This document shows, in pieces, positions 1 to 13,428 of a stretch of DNA of 64,000 bases (positions within the stretch are counted from its first letter, which is position 1; each line of letters opens with the position of its first letter). Below the pieces are notes generated by a model that saw nothing but the letters and a program-made list of their open reading frames with translations, was not told where the DNA came from and ran no database searches. This DNA is from Echinococcus granulosus (lineage: Eukaryota; Platyhelminthes; Cestoda; Cyclophyllidea; Taeniidae). The translations under genes and the position numbers were made by a program. The stretch is taken from positions 112,591 through 176,590 of the forward strand of contig NW_020170535.1 in NCBI RefSeq assembly GCF_000524195.1. The letters are read 5' to 3'.

Positions 1-3000
1 GAAAATGAAGCCAATTTCCTGAAGCTTGGGACCCCGCTTGCAATCTCTGAGGGGGGACATTTGTTTGGCGTAATTCCCTCAACAATCATGGCGCCACAGG
101 GCTTGTGCGAACGGACTGAACTTTGCCCAGGGGGCAGGACGTCACGCATTCATGTTCTCCTGTATACGCATAAATTCAAGCGCTGCCAGCTGAGATTTTT
201 GTTCGCTTGAAAAGCGTCCGATTTCTTTCCAGTGGAATTTCACTATTGCTGTTGTTGTTTTAGCCTCCTTGCCCTCCTGTCTCTTCGATTCACAAACTTT
301 GGCACTTTGGATCAGCATTAAGGCGGATTAATCAAATGTGATTTTATTTAAGGGACACTAGTTGTTGGACAGTGATTTTGCTGCGTATTTTTTTAGTATT
401 TTTGTGGAACAAAATTAATGCATCTCCTGCCAGGGTTCCAGAAAAGTCAACAACGCCAACGAATGTGACATTGACAGTTAAGAGGCAAAAATAAGCTTTT
501 AATATTTAATCAAGAAATAGGTAAAGATTTATTCGATAAATTGTGAGGTATTTGCATCCCATTTATTTCAGACCAAAATATAACTGTATCTCCGACCTTT
601 TATGGACTAGGAAATATCAAATTGTCATCCATTTATCATAGTCTCTAGGCTGGTGGGATGATGTGTGCCTAATGGGCAAGCAATGATTCCAAATAACCTC
701 TTAAAGAGGGTCAATTTAAATCAGATCAATTTTTGCTTAAAATTAAAAGAAAATGTGGGGAAGGAAAAGACTTCAGACTCTGATGCCGCACTTTGCTGCC
801 TCGAGCAGAAACGAAATCTGATACAACCTAAGTGCACATGCTGGAATGATAGAAATGCAGAGAATGGGATTTGTTTACATTATAGATTTCATTTCAAAAC
901 TTGTGCAAGAAAGCTTTACAGCTTTTACCAGATATAGTGTGAATATTTGGGTTCACTATGCGCTTTTGGATACAAAAATAGAGTTAAATGATCGGCTAGG
1001 TAAGGTAGTGATCAATGTAGCGTTAAACCATATCATGACATGTTTCCTGTTCCTGTAGACATGCTGAAAAACAACTCTTAGTATAGATGTTGACTGATGT
1101 CCATTGATGTTTTGGCAAGAGATACGAGTATTTAGAATAAAATTTTGAGGTTATTAATGTCTCCCAATCCAGTCCGCTCTGATGATTTCTCGAACTGGCA
1201 TGAATGGATAATTTGGAGGGGGAGTTAGTGTCTATGACCCCGACATGACGTTGAGCCCAGGCTAAGGCGACTGGTCACTATCATGACCTAGCAATCGGAA
1301 GACCAGACTGCTACTGACATTGACGATAGTCGTGATGGCCTTAAATGTAATCCCACTGAAACTTGGAACCTGAAAGTTCCGGAAGGCACGATGTGTGAAG
1401 ATGTGAGCTGGATCATTACCTTTCATTGTCATGCTTAAAAGAATCGTTCGCTTTGTAAACATCTGATTTCATGATGAGCCAAACTCCAGATTTTAATGAG
1501 AGGAGGATCGCAGGAAGCGAATAAAGTATTGTTAGCGATTGAGATAAATCCGTTTAAGCCCTACTAAAATTCCGAATCGGCATTTGATTACTGACAAAAC
1601 TGACACTTCCGGTTTGACACATTGACAGTGAGTTGATTAGGCAGTCTGATTAACTCTAATCACATCTCACCCTACTCCACCTCTAGCCTTCAATGAGGTC
1701 GTAGTGACCTTGATCATTACGGATGATTTATCAAGTTCAGGAGGAGCTAGGGGCCATAGACATGGCTAGGGGCCCGGCGCTTCCCTTTTTGTAACCAACC
1801 CAAAAACATCATTGAATAAGACGTCGTGAATGAATGAATGCTACGGATTTAGACAAGGATCTTGAACATCGAGTCCTTTGCAAAGTCACCGGTATCAGAA
1901 ATATGTACTTGGGTAACAGTTCAAAAGACTAAACACCACTTGTGATACCATTTTTTCTTTTCTTGGGATCGGTTGTTGATCGCTGAAATTGGATCTCGTC
2001 CCATCACCAGTTTCCGTATGCGACAGCTTTGGTGTTCACTCCAAGGAGACATCTTTTAGTCCAACTGCAAGGTGACTACAAACATTTACTTACCTATGAT
2101 ATATTATTTATTAAAGCATACAGATTTATATACATCCGATGACATCGAAATCCTCATCCAATTATGTCGTGTGTGCTTACTGCTACGACTAATAAACATC
2201 TGCCGTCCTCCCTCAAGTCGCAATAGCCTATGTCAGAATGAAGAAGAGAAAAGTAGACCAAATTGAAGGACTACATTGCAAGGAGGAAGTACAAACAGCG
2301 AAGGTCTAACTAGTAGTGGTAGTATTCAAAAGAGGCATTTAAACATTTGCCAAATGAAATACGATTTACTTTGCGATCGAGTTAAGAATCTGTTGGACGA
2401 CTTACTGACCTCCATGCTGCAAAGTACTTCATGGCTTCATAACCAATGGCAGCCAGAACAAGTTTTTAAGGTAGAGAAGGTAATGGAATCAGAAGTAAGA
2501 TCTTCAAATAACTGATCTCTGCCTAATCATTGGTTTTACCAATTAAAATCTCATTAAGCCGAGGCTGAATCCCTTCGTTAGCCCATAATAGACAAGCTTT
2601 TCTACCTACAACTTGGTCATATCTAACCTATTAACTCAAAAGCTGACATACATCAGCAAGACACTGTGGAAAAAACGTGTACCAGATTCCGAGACAATAA
2701 AGAGACAAATGCAGGAATGACCTTTTGCTACCAAGTTCCAGTAGTCAGAAAGCACAGATTGGGCACGCAAAGAATGCGATGACGCTGGAAAAGACGAGAG
2801 AGCCAAACAGAGGAAGCTCTGGAAGATGCCTGAGCCATCTCCGAGGGCATTATAGGTGGCATAAGTTAGGGACAAAGCCCTATTTTGGGTGTGAGCGAAG
2901 GCTTGAAAGTTAGGCGAAAAGGTGGGACATCGGTGAGGCCAAGGTCAAATAAAGGGCAATCCAAAAGGTCACTATGCCCATTCTGCTCTCTTAGTGGTAA

Positions 3001-3489
3001 AGGTGGACTTTCAGTCGGACAGCTAACTGTCGCATTAGTCTGAAAGCATCGAATCCCTTCATTTGTCAGCTCAATTTAAAAGGCGAATTTGGGTCCCGAT
3101 AGAACTTTGACCAGAATTGGTTGAAGCCATCAATAGTTGATCATTCCAATGGGGGAGCCCATCGATGAAATAACGTTTCTCTTAACCAAAAATACAAAGA
3201 TAGAAAAGTTTAGTGGAGAATATCATGGCACAGTGCCTCTTTCAGTTTCACATACATAAGCTGAGCTTAGAGCTTTATGATTTCCAAATAAAGCTAATCA
3301 TTACCATAAAATAAACACACTACTACAATTACATGGTGTCAACAAATTATTACGTGTACTTCAATTCATGTTTTTTTCAGTCCACCTCATTTGATGGTTA
3401 TCCCATTTAGCTAAGCAAATGAAAAATAGCTCCGAGACACCTTAAATTTGCTCTCTTAAGAAGCGAGGGGAACATGTTTCCACCAAAAT
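1..3489. other. Non-genic stretch
   Basis: Only short open frames of 62-90 codons, with no recognisable domain, splice pattern or conserved repeat. Nothing supported. Confidence 0.5.
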
Positions 3490-3695
3490 CCTTCCTTAAG
3501 CGGTAAGAAGTTGCAAGAAGGGCCGAGGGACTACTGGCATGGCCTGGGCTACTAAGAAGAGCCGCCATTGCATCCTTGTGGGGCGGCCTGGCCTCCAAGC
3601 CATGCCAGTGGCCCTCAAGCCCTTCCGTACAACGAGGAAACACATTCGGCCCAAGTATTACGTCTTCTAGGAAGTCTGGGGGAGCTGTAGTACAA
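3490..3695. repeat. Two convergent family T tail fragments forming a palindrome
   Basis: A plus-oriented fragment (GAAGGGCCGAGGGACTACTGG near 3518) meets a minus-oriented fragment (GCCATGCCAGTGGCCCTCAAG near 3600). The arms are about 3516-3546 and 3592-3624. The minus fragment ends in GGAAGTCTGGGGGAGCTGTAG. Confidence 0.5.
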
Positions 3696-6600
3696 TCTGT
3701 GGAGGCTTAAGGGCCTCCACCACAATTCGCAGAGTTGGACCAATTATCAAAGAATCAACCATGAAAACCTAACATGCTCATTTATTGCTGATTGTAAGGT
3801 GCGAAAATTTCTTTCGCAAGATACAAATTTTTGGGATAGCTGGGAAAGCATAAGGATGGCGACATCGGTTTAAACTAGTTGATTTTCAGATCTGAATGTT
3901 CCATTTATCCTTCCGTCTTGAATAGAACATTTTCCGAAAGAACTAATTAAATTTTTATAAGATCTCACTCATTAGATTAACGGAAACGCCAAGATCATTA
4001 ACTTTAATTCCCTTAGCTTGAGGTCTCCTCTACTGTTAATTGTCGGGATGGAGATGTCATTGTGAAGGTTATTTAATTGGTGACACAGGCGCCTTCAATC
4101 GTGATGGAGATTCGATTTTATGATTGCCTATAATCTAATCTTTTCTCTAGCAAGTGAGCTAAACTAATTATGGCACAAAAGTGTACGATTTTATGCGTTT
4201 ACTAAAGATCCCCACTTGGGGTTTACAACCCTGAGGAGATAGGCGGGTGGGGGGGGTTAGCGTCTTGCCCACCTCTCGAAATCGTTCCAAGGGAAGTTGA
4301 AGTGCTTTCAAATCTAGGACAATAATTTACACATGTGCCCTTTCTCTCCTATACCGTGGTCTTGTAATTAGGATCCAGGGCTGTTCTTTTGCCAAGTAAA
4401 ATTTTGTCTCGTACGACTTCAAGTATCCTAAATCAAATGCTATTTCAGGTACGATGTACTTTCCAAAAATGCATGTTTCACTGAATTTTACATGAGCTTA
4501 ATACCGCGGAGTTTAGTCTTCATAGAAATAAACTTCATCTTTGTAATACCTATGAGACTGATTTCTAAAGAATAAAGCGGTGCATACGAAAACTACACTG
4601 AGGTGCAAACAGTCTTGGGCTCAAGGAAGTCTCCGGCTACACAGCGCCATGACATTTTGCTTTCCCGTGCGTTCAAAACGTAGGCGACATCACAAAAAAG
4701 CTGAGCGATTAAAATTCACGTTTGTAAGACCTCTGCTTAAGTCTTAGAGTGATCGCCAGTGTCTCCCCTGTATTACACTTTTTAAAGGTTCGTAAAAGGT
4801 ATTTTGCTGTGGGCGCAGGGACCGAACACCTGCTCGGTGGGTTACCATGCCTAGTATTTGCAGTTGTTGATCATCTTCTACCCAGTCATGACAAAACAAT
4901 CTTTTTAGCCAGTATTTTTCAAGGGTCTAGGATAAGTTTTAGGTTATTTAAATGTGGGATAAGAGCTTAAGGTCATGACCCATCAAAGTGTCATAAAATC
5001 ATCACGTCCCCAAAGGCATGGGAGTAGTGAATCCCATGGAGACATCTAACAATGGTATACTCTCGACATGATTTATTGTGCAATAAGTAACTTGGTTATA
5101 AACGAACTTTCAAGGTCCATAAAATGCAGGATTTTATGAGGACCACGCATCATGTATGAACAAAATCCAATAAGCCGTTTTAGAGACAGCAATAGGTTAC
5201 ATAATTCTCTCCTAAATTTAATACTTTGGTTGTTTGTCTAGCCCCCTTTTTTTATTGTGTGTGGGCTCTTGAGGCTTTGTATTTCCATTTTCACTGAGTG
5301 GAATGGCCTGCAGGCCATGTCAGTATCCCTTGCTCAGACTTTCCGCACTTCGACAGTACACATGCTGCCCTAGTATCATGCCTTCCGTCGACTTCGAGGA
5401 AGACCTGAGGGGCTACACTAATTGCATTCCATTTTAAATGTTTGCCGTTGATATCCGTAAAATGGCACTGGGAAATGAATGAATAATTATCCAGAACAGG
5501 CAAAATGTGTGAAAAAGAAGAAACGAGGCTAACTAAATGGGCACACTTCTATAGGCTTTGATGTGTTGGTCTAGATTTTTCGCTTAAGTCACCGAAAAAT
5601 TTCATCTATCAGCCAAAGATGCGTTAAAAGGTGGTTGATACTGAGTCATGCGCTTGCGCACATGCATCAAAAGCTCCAAGCCTGTGAAAGCGAAGTGTTT
5701 TTCTCAAAGTTATCATCGCATTCAAACCTGAGGTTCATCGCCAGGTATTAGTTATTTTTTGAGTCTCGATTTGACATTTTAGAACCCGGCCATTCAGCAG
5801 TTAAATATATTGAGTAATTTGATAAAGCGCACCTGATAAATTACCGAAAATGATAAATTAATGAGCTCTTATTTAGACGTATATCGTGAAAACCGCTGGA
5901 AAGGCACTGGACCCAGTTCCTTTTCATTGTCTGCCCCAAACCTGCGCCGCCCTGTATCATCTTCCGTCGATACTTGTAACGGCGTCTACAAAGTGGGTGG
6001 GGAAGTGGAGCGAAGGTAGCAGCTTCAGCTATCTGGATTGGGTGGCGTTCAAGGTCAACACTCGTCTATGTTGACTTTTAGAAGAAGACAACAATGTGGG
6101 CGCCTGGATGCATGTGCGCGCAATCGAACAATTGATCACCTGTCAGACGGGTGGCTGCTTGGCTCTTGGCTTCGTTGTGTATACCCTCTAGGTTTCTCAC
6201 TGTCTTACTTGGTAATTACTCTCATCGATATTAGTCCAAAAAAGTTATCTGGCTTTAGATAGGGACTTAAAATATTTATTTATGAAGTTGTAATAACTTT
6301 TAGTCCAACCATGCCATTTTGGTAAGGTTCGGAACATAGTTGATCAAATAGTGCATAGTATACATTTGTTTGAACGTACCTTTCAAGGTGGAAGAAACGC
6401 ACCCTGAACACGCTTAAACTGCTATATCTGCACCGTTACATTCATTGCTACCCCATCAAAGTGGATCTTCGTCCAACTGGTCTGTTCATTCAAATGGTAT
6501 TGCGATCAGAGCAGAAGAGCAAATCACAAAGAATATTCCATTGGGTTTTAAGCGTATTCAGGATATCTTTTCTCCCCCGCTGGGGCCAATGGCGTCCTAC

Positions 6601-7594
6601 CGTCAAGGGGACCCTATTTACTGACTGCCAATTGCCTAAAAGGCACTATCAGACAAGCATTTGTTACAAGTGAGATTCTGATGTCACTGTCAAAATATCA
6701 AAGAGAATCGAAAATGAACAAAGGCCTAAAAGTTAACTAATTCAACACTTAGTCAAAGACGCGAATCTTTTGATCAACTTTCAAAGAATGGGTGTACACC
6801 TTGAGGGCAAATGGAATTTTGTTGGCAAATTTACTAAGTGTATGTGTCTGAAACAACTGTTCCCATCGTATTGTACTTATCTGCATTTCCAACAAATGTC
6901 CCCACCGGGGAGGGTGTTCTAGCAGGGTGAAAAGTTGTATAAGGGAATTTGGTAGTAATTTGGAGATGAATAACATTGGGCTGTAAATCATAATGGAAAC
7001 TAAAAATGGGTTAGTGAATACAGGATGAGTAGTGCCACAAGGTAGTCATTCATGTGTGGGTTGTTAAGAAAAAAATAAGACCAACTCATATTCCGACTTG
7101 CAGAACATAACATCAGCACGCTATAAAGTGGGAATGACTTAATTTGGAGTGCACAAAAATAGCCAAGATGTCCCAGTGGGATGACAAGTAGAAACAAGTG
7201 ATTCCACCCACATACGACGCATTTGTATAAATCAGCGTCCTGACGTGTCACATCATACGATTCCACTCAGGCATAACAGAAGTAGGAATCATCACCTAGT
7301 AACTGCGTAAATGAGCGGTGCAATTTTACATTACAAGTGTATTTTGCCTTGTATGGGCAGCCTCAATGTGGAGACTGAATATGAGATGCGACCTATGCCA
7401 AAAATCTAAAGTGATTGCAGTTGATGGAAAGAAACGGTAACCTTAATTTACCTTGATTTTTAGCTTCAACGAATGGTATATACTTCCAATAAGATTTAAG
7501 GTGAAAGAACGTGTAAAATGAAAGAGGACTGGCATTCGCAGCTAGATTAAAACGGGGACTGTTTAAAAATGTCCAAAGAATAATTTCTAAGTAA
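3696..7594. other. Non-genic stretch around the 5.3-kb repeat
   Basis: Apart from the family T fragment at 5300-5417 nothing is supported. A weak resemblance to reverse tails near 5920-5980 (TCTGCCCCAA, ATCATCTTCCGTCG) is too diverged to call. Confidence 0.4.
5300..5417 (-). repeat. Family T solo tail, minus strand, degenerate
   Basis: Matches CCATGTCAGT, TAGTATCATGCCTTC and the terminal GGGGCTACA of reverse tails. The 3' half of the tail is eroded. Confidence 0.45.
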
Positions 7595-8475
7595 TGTAGC
7601 ACTCTGAGACTTCCTCAAAGAGGAAAAACACATATTACTTGGTTAGAATATGCATAGCTGACATACAGAAGAGGTGGAGGGCTACTGGCATGGTCTAGAA
7701 GCCATATCGCCCATCGGAAATACAATCGTGGAGCCTTAAGTGTCCGCGAAGTCAAAACGAAGAGTTAAATGAAGAGCATTAATAGCCTACCACTACTTCT
7801 GAGTGTCGCCCCCGGCGCTTTTCTTAGTCAACCTCCTGCATCGGCCACTACAGCGCAGTCAGTGGTGTAACCACACCCACACGAACCGACCGTGACAGTC
7901 ACCAAGTGTGCGTGCAATTGAAAAGATTTCTGACTGCAACGCCACCGATTCCGCTTGAGGTTTCACCGGATATAGAGTTTCGCCCTCTCTGGAAAGTATT
8001 AGGAACAGGAAATGGTGCCGGTCATCACGTATGTCCGCCGTTAGTTGTAAGAACGCTGGCCAAAAAGCAGGGACACTTAATAAAGGATAAGGTTCGAAGT
8101 AGTTTTGTGTGGATAATGTTTTGTGTCTTTTCCTCCTTAAATCGAGTGGTCACTTCCTTGATATCTTTAGCCGGCTACCGCAGACAGCACGCAACTAGCT
8201 TTCCAGATGGTTTTGGCCATGGCCAGTGTCACTTTAAGAGACGTCATTTTAAACTCTTCTGTTAAGGGTTGTCACAGATGCTCCCCTCTGCATATTTCCT
8301 TCTTTCGTCACGTTAAGGTTTAGCTTTTGTGGATGGAAGTCAGGTTGGGCATCCTTTATGATCTGGCTCGCACTGTGCAGCTGCCAATGTTATTCTAAGA
8401 GTCTGCTCTGAAGTCGAAAGGGGACAATACTAGGATTGCATGAGAACAGATTAGCCTAGGTTGGAAAAGGTAAAA
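7595..8475 (+). mobile_element. Family T repeat, tail-body-tail copy
   Basis: The first tail (7595 to about 7785) starts TGTAGCAC, runs through CTGAGACTTCCTC and ends with a GAGTTAAA stretch. A body (about 7786-8387) shares the TCAACCTCCT-GGCCACTACAGCG block and the CGTCACGTTAAGGTTTAGC block with other copies. A truncated second tail begins at 8388. Tail-to-tail spacing is 793 bp. Open frames inside it, such as 7906-8265, are not conserved between copies. No coding capacity is recognised. Confidence 0.65.
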
Positions 8476-9490
8476 GAAGTTGTTTGCAGTTAAATCCCTT
8501 TTTCTTAGAAGGGGATACACATTTTTCAGCCTCCTACTCACAGTTTGTTATGGCGATGCTACACCATGCGACGCCAGTAGCTTTGTCTCAATGACGCAAA
8601 TCGAGTACCTTGTATGAAAAAAAATTACATTGTAATCAAAATTCCTACCAGGTTCGTTTATGCTTTTTCCCACCTAATAAAAAATTTCACACACATTACT
8701 GTCCCTGGTTGGAGTGACGAGCACATTAAGCGGTGTAGTCCTAAGTTTTCATGCCCAATATCCTAAGGTTATTTGAAATTATATGTGCTTGATGAATGAA
8801 AACCGAATCACCTACAGAGACTCTAGATTAAACACCATAATGTCCGATTAGTTTTGGATATTAACAATTTTTCACAATGGACGTAGACTGGGAAATATTT
8901 CGGCTGCTCAAAGCAAATATTCGTGCAATCTCCGCCCTATTTAACCCCCATCTCCTATTCTATGCAGTCTTTTAGAATAATAGCCTATCGCTGTTGCTTG
9001 CAGCACCATGGCTAACATTGCTACGACGCTGTCGCTTTCTGCTGCGCTGTAGCTGCAGCCGCATGCACAAACGCTAGCTAGCTCACTCAGCTAATCTTGA
9101 TCCGACTCGATCAAAGCCTCTGGCGGCTTCTTCTTCACAGCATCCCAACAACCGGGAGATTTATAATAAAAGAGTAGCTCCACTCCACGTCACTATTGCT
9201 GAGGAAGGCGTACTTTTTCCACCTAGGCAGCATCATTTCCGCTCCCAAAAATCTTACTTCACTTCACTTCACTTCCCTATGCTGCACTTCACTAAGGCTG
9301 GAGTCTGAAAAATGCAAATGGGCTCATGTTCACAGGCACAAACTTATGCATGCGTCATTTGATCAATATAAGTTTGCAGTTTTTCTTTTTCTTGATAGTA
9401 TTTTTGTACTTCAGATTCTATTTGAGGAAGGAAAACGTGGTCACGCCTTGGTGAGAACAAAACTACATACTGTGCAAATCGTCAATTCAA
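8476..9490. other. Non-genic stretch with a CpG-richer block at 8990-9190
   Basis: The block has higher GC than its surroundings, a GCACCATGG start-like context at 9009 followed by only 14 sense codons, and TTTATAATAAAAG near 9160. No gene can be built from it. Confidence 0.35.
9256..9275 (+). repeat. Microsatellite (ACTTC)4
   Basis: Four perfect ACTTC units, with a further partial match after a short interruption. Confidence 0.85.
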
Positions 9491-9652
9491 TGTAATACAT
9501 TTATTGTTATTTTAATTCTCGGTTTTGGTAACGGGACACTTAGGGCCTCCGCCATTGTGCCCCAGCCGAAAGGCCCGGTCTGGTCTCTAAACCCTACTGT
9601 GGGTCTGCCCGATTATGTCTTCTTTCCCCTTCCAGGCAAGTCTTGGGACGCT
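9491..9652 (-). repeat. Family T solo tail, minus strand
   Basis: Begins TGTAATAC and contains TTCTCGGTTTTGGTAACGGG, CACTTAGGGCCTCCGCCATTGT and TATGTCTTCTTTCCCCTTCC. These are near-consensus blocks of the family. Confidence 0.55.
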
Positions 9653-10284
9653 GCAGCAAATTCAGAAGAAAACATCTATTTATTTGAGGGAAAGGGTTAA
9701 CAATGCTTTTTGTTTTGTAATATTTAAGCAACAAACTGGATTTTCTGCTTCAATCAAGGTGAACATACGTGTAGGGCACACCTAATTATCAAGTATGAGT
9801 GAAAGGGCGCTTTGGTCTTAATTAACCGCTTTTCAAATTCTAACAGACTGAACTGGAGGATAATGCAAGGCGGTGTGAAAACAGTCAATTTTGCAATTTA
9901 ATCAACCCCCTACATTAATTAGAAAATATCATTCATTCTGACTCATAAACGAGAACTCATTAAGTAGATACTTTCCTGTGCGTGATTGGTGATGAGGTGC
10001 AACAATTGTCGTTTTTTTCATTGGGAAGAATTTATGACTCTCTTCATTTGGGAAAAGCAAACCGTTTTAATATAACGGTGCATCTCTCACGATACACATA
10101 CTTCCAAACTATGGGCTGCTTCCATGACATCATCAACAATACCAAGTCAAAAGGTATCCTGTCCTTATGGTGATGGGTTGTTGCCCGAACACTTCAAATA
10201 CCTTCGCGGTTTCCATTATGTTCGGTTTTATGTTATGAAAGAAATTTCTTAGCGAAAAAGTGATGAATACGAATAGGCCCCTAG

Positions 10285-10424
10285 GCTTCTCCGAAGTAGA
10301 AAGAAGACGATGCTCAGGTATTGTTGACATACATAAGGGATGAAAGGCTACTGACTGGACGGCCCGAAAAGCCCCTAAGCGGTCCTTTACCAAAGCCGGG
10401 AGCTAAACAATCAATTAACAAACC
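10285..10424 (+). repeat. Family T solo tail, plus strand
   Basis: Contains GAAAGAAGACGATGCTCAGG, TTGTTGACATACA, GGCCCGAAAAGCCCCTAAG, TTTACCAAAGCCGGGAG and a final AACAATCAATTAAC. The 5' end is eroded. Confidence 0.5.
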
Positions 10425-11149
10425 ACATCAGACTCTATTTTCTACGATGGTATGCCAAAGATGAAGACTTTTGAGGCCCGGAACCAACCGTTTATTGACA
10501 GTACAGCTTAAATAGAATTTTTTTACCAAAAACTTTAGCTACAGGTAGTAAGTGATCCATTAAACTTTTTGTTAAAGAAAAAAATGTAATGCACGTAACC
10601 TTGCATAGGCTTAACTCTGACGCAACCAAGAATGAGTCAGACCAAAGTATAGGCTTTAAAGTGCTCGGAATGCTAGTGTATCTTTGGCAACAAACAGATA
10701 AAACAACATGAATGATAGCTTGACTACAAGATAAAATCGACATTCCAGCCTAGTTAGAAAGCATGAAGTTGGTTGGTTTTTCTTCTTTTCAGTAGAAAAG
10801 CGCAAAACAATCAAACCGAAGCAGAAGGTAGATTGCTATTTTTTGCGGAATAACTAGTCTCTACCCCCAAAGGTCTCAGCTCAGATAGCATTTATGCGAG
10901 GTCCGTAAAACTGCCTCACCTCTCGCACCTGCATACGCATGCATTATCACAGGCACAAGCGACCTTCTAGGTATCCACGTCCTGGCGACGACAATAAGAA
11001 TGAACCAGCACATACACATACACCCACCCACTTACCCACATAGGATGCAGTGATGAGACAACGACAACGACGATGACAACAACGGCGACTGCGCTACAAC
11101 ACGCCCGTCAGGACGGGTGAGTCATGAGGCGCAGACAATGTGAAGGGTT

Positions 11150-11163
11150 GGGGGGGGGGGGGG
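11150..11163 (+). repeat. Homopolymer of 14 G
   Basis: Uninterrupted G run in a purine-rich context. Its length may be inaccurate because such runs are error-prone in assemblies. Confidence 0.9.
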
Positions 11164-13385
11164 AAGTGAGGGAAGGAAGATGTATTAGTCACTCTCTCAT
11201 TGCTTTAATCTTCACCTCCCCATCCATCCCTCCAGAGGACCATATACACACATGAAGAGACGCGCCTTGAAAGAGCTAGCGCGTAGTTCATCTTTTAGCG
11301 CCAAAGTGAAGTGACAAGAGAGTTGGTAGAAAAAGTGATATCTAAGTGTGGGTCTATGTGTACTCTCCCTACTCCGTTAATGCTGCTCCTTTTCCTACTT
11401 ATTCCTCTCCACCTAGCCCCTCTTTATTCACTTCGGCGGAAGCAAGCCTTCTCACTTTCCTAGTTAACCACCTGACCAGAAATTTGTTAGTGGGTCTGAT
11501 ACTGACATCAATGGGTTACCAAAGCCGGCGCAAATACTTGTAGGTGATTTTCACACAATAATGTGGGCTGGGGTTTTTTCTTTTCTCGGAGCAGCCTTTA
11601 GGTAGTGAGAAGCACTCGAGTATCTGTGACGACGCGACAAGACATATGAGAGTCTGAAATGGATGTCAATGAGTTAATAAGGTACCTATAAGATCAGTGA
11701 TGCAGCACTCGAGTTATTTCTGGCGCTTTTAAAAATCTTTACTTGCAATGTGTGGAAGGACCAAGGAACTAGTGGCACTTGTAGTGTAGACACAACTCAA
11801 TCCTCTCAGGGCGGAGGACAAAAAGACAGGCATAGCAAGACGCTCGATTAGAATAAGTATTATTATATAACACTTTCATGTATGCGGATTTGGAAGTAGC
11901 AATATCATTATTATTTCGTCAAAGATCCGAGGGTGATTGCAGCGTAGCTCTGATCCACCGTCGTAATGGTCCAACAGCGAATGCTGAAAGGATGTGGGAC
12001 TTGGGAAGGAGAAAATTATCATTTCTTAACACCGAAGGAATCACAGGAAACTGAAATGACATATGGATTAAAATACATACGGCATATTCCAAGACAAAAA
12101 TATGAAAGCGGCTTTATCAGAAGTGCACGTAAGAGCTGCTGGCATGGTGATTAAATCAGTCTTCCAAGCCATGGAGTTGCCGTAGTGGGAGACTACACAC
12201 GAAACAGAAAAAAGATTTAAGCCTAAAACGTTTCAAGTAGTTTAATTATAAATTAGCCCAAGTAGAACTGTAAGGCCTCTCTTCGCGAGAAAGTGAAAAC
12301 CATCTTCACAATAGCCCTTACAACCAAAACAACTACTACCCTTCCAAGTGTGGCCATCACATGCTGGCTGGTCACATTTTCACTTTTCATTGTTCACATA
12401 CATTCTCGTTGTTGATGCCGTGACCTCGAATGGGGGACAGATGGGGGTGAAATGGGGCATGGTAAGACTTTTCACACGACCCAAATAAACGCGAGTGGCG
12501 TTGCCTACTTTGGTGGCAGTTGGCGGGGGGGCGCTGGTGGCTCGAACTAGGCCAGCGGCCATTAGGAGAGGCCCCCAACTCAGCGGAGGAGGCCGACGCG
12601 CCAGAAGGTACAAAGAGATGTGCAAAAGTCCGGGTTTTCGTTTGATGACTGTAAAACTTGTATAGCTGTAGAATAAAGCGCCATTTACCAATTGAAAAGG
12701 AGTTTTAACCAGTACCCTGGTTCTGATTGGTCAGTTCCCAAAGAAGATGAGCTGAGGGCTTCCTTAGCATTAGATTCCCACCAATTTATTAAAAATGTTA
12801 GTTTGTTAGACGTTTTGGATGCCTAAATGAAATTCAGAAATTTAAAAACATGCGAGGACTAGATAAAGTAAAATTAGTACACTCAGTTTCAAACAACATC
12901 ATCTAAGATGTATTCAAACAAGTTGACTCTACTAATTGTGCATTAATGAATTCCAAATCAATTTATTTTTTAAGTTTTTAGATGAAGTTAATCCCATCTC
13001 CAACAATTTGATGTTTCAAGTAACAGGCAGATATTTCAAAAATTCAGTGAGCAAAAGGGAGTTTGTGATCTTGGAAGTTCATCCAACCGACAGGTACGAT
13101 GCAGGGGCCCAGAAAATTTATTTGCCGCTCCATTAAGGTAGTAATATATGTACCCAATGCACTCCTCTTTACTCTCTTGTTTATGTATTAGTAAGTCTTC
13201 AGAAAATACTTTTATTTCATTTGCTTTGATTAATAACTGTCTAAATTGTGGGAGTTTTATTCGATCACACAATGCTAGGAGTATTGTAATACACGTTTGT
13301 TAAAATGTACTTTTCAGACGAGAGACAGCCAGTAAAAGTGAACCTCATGATGGGTCAGACACCATTGGTCCCTGAGGGGGAAGGT

Positions 13386-13428
13386 GAGGAAGAAGAGGAG
13401 GAGGGGAGGGAGGGAGAGGGGGAGGAAA
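13386..13428 (+). repeat. Polypurine tract with a G-quadruplex motif
   Basis: 43 consecutive purines. Positions 13403-13422 hold four G runs of at least three (4, 3, 3 and 5 G) with loops of 1, 1 and 3 bases, a canonical intramolecular G4 pattern. Confidence 0.75.

Noticed and set aside
7906..8265. 119-codon plus-strand open frame
   Set aside because: It spans the body of a family T copy and is not conserved in the copies at 28.6 or 53.9 kb.
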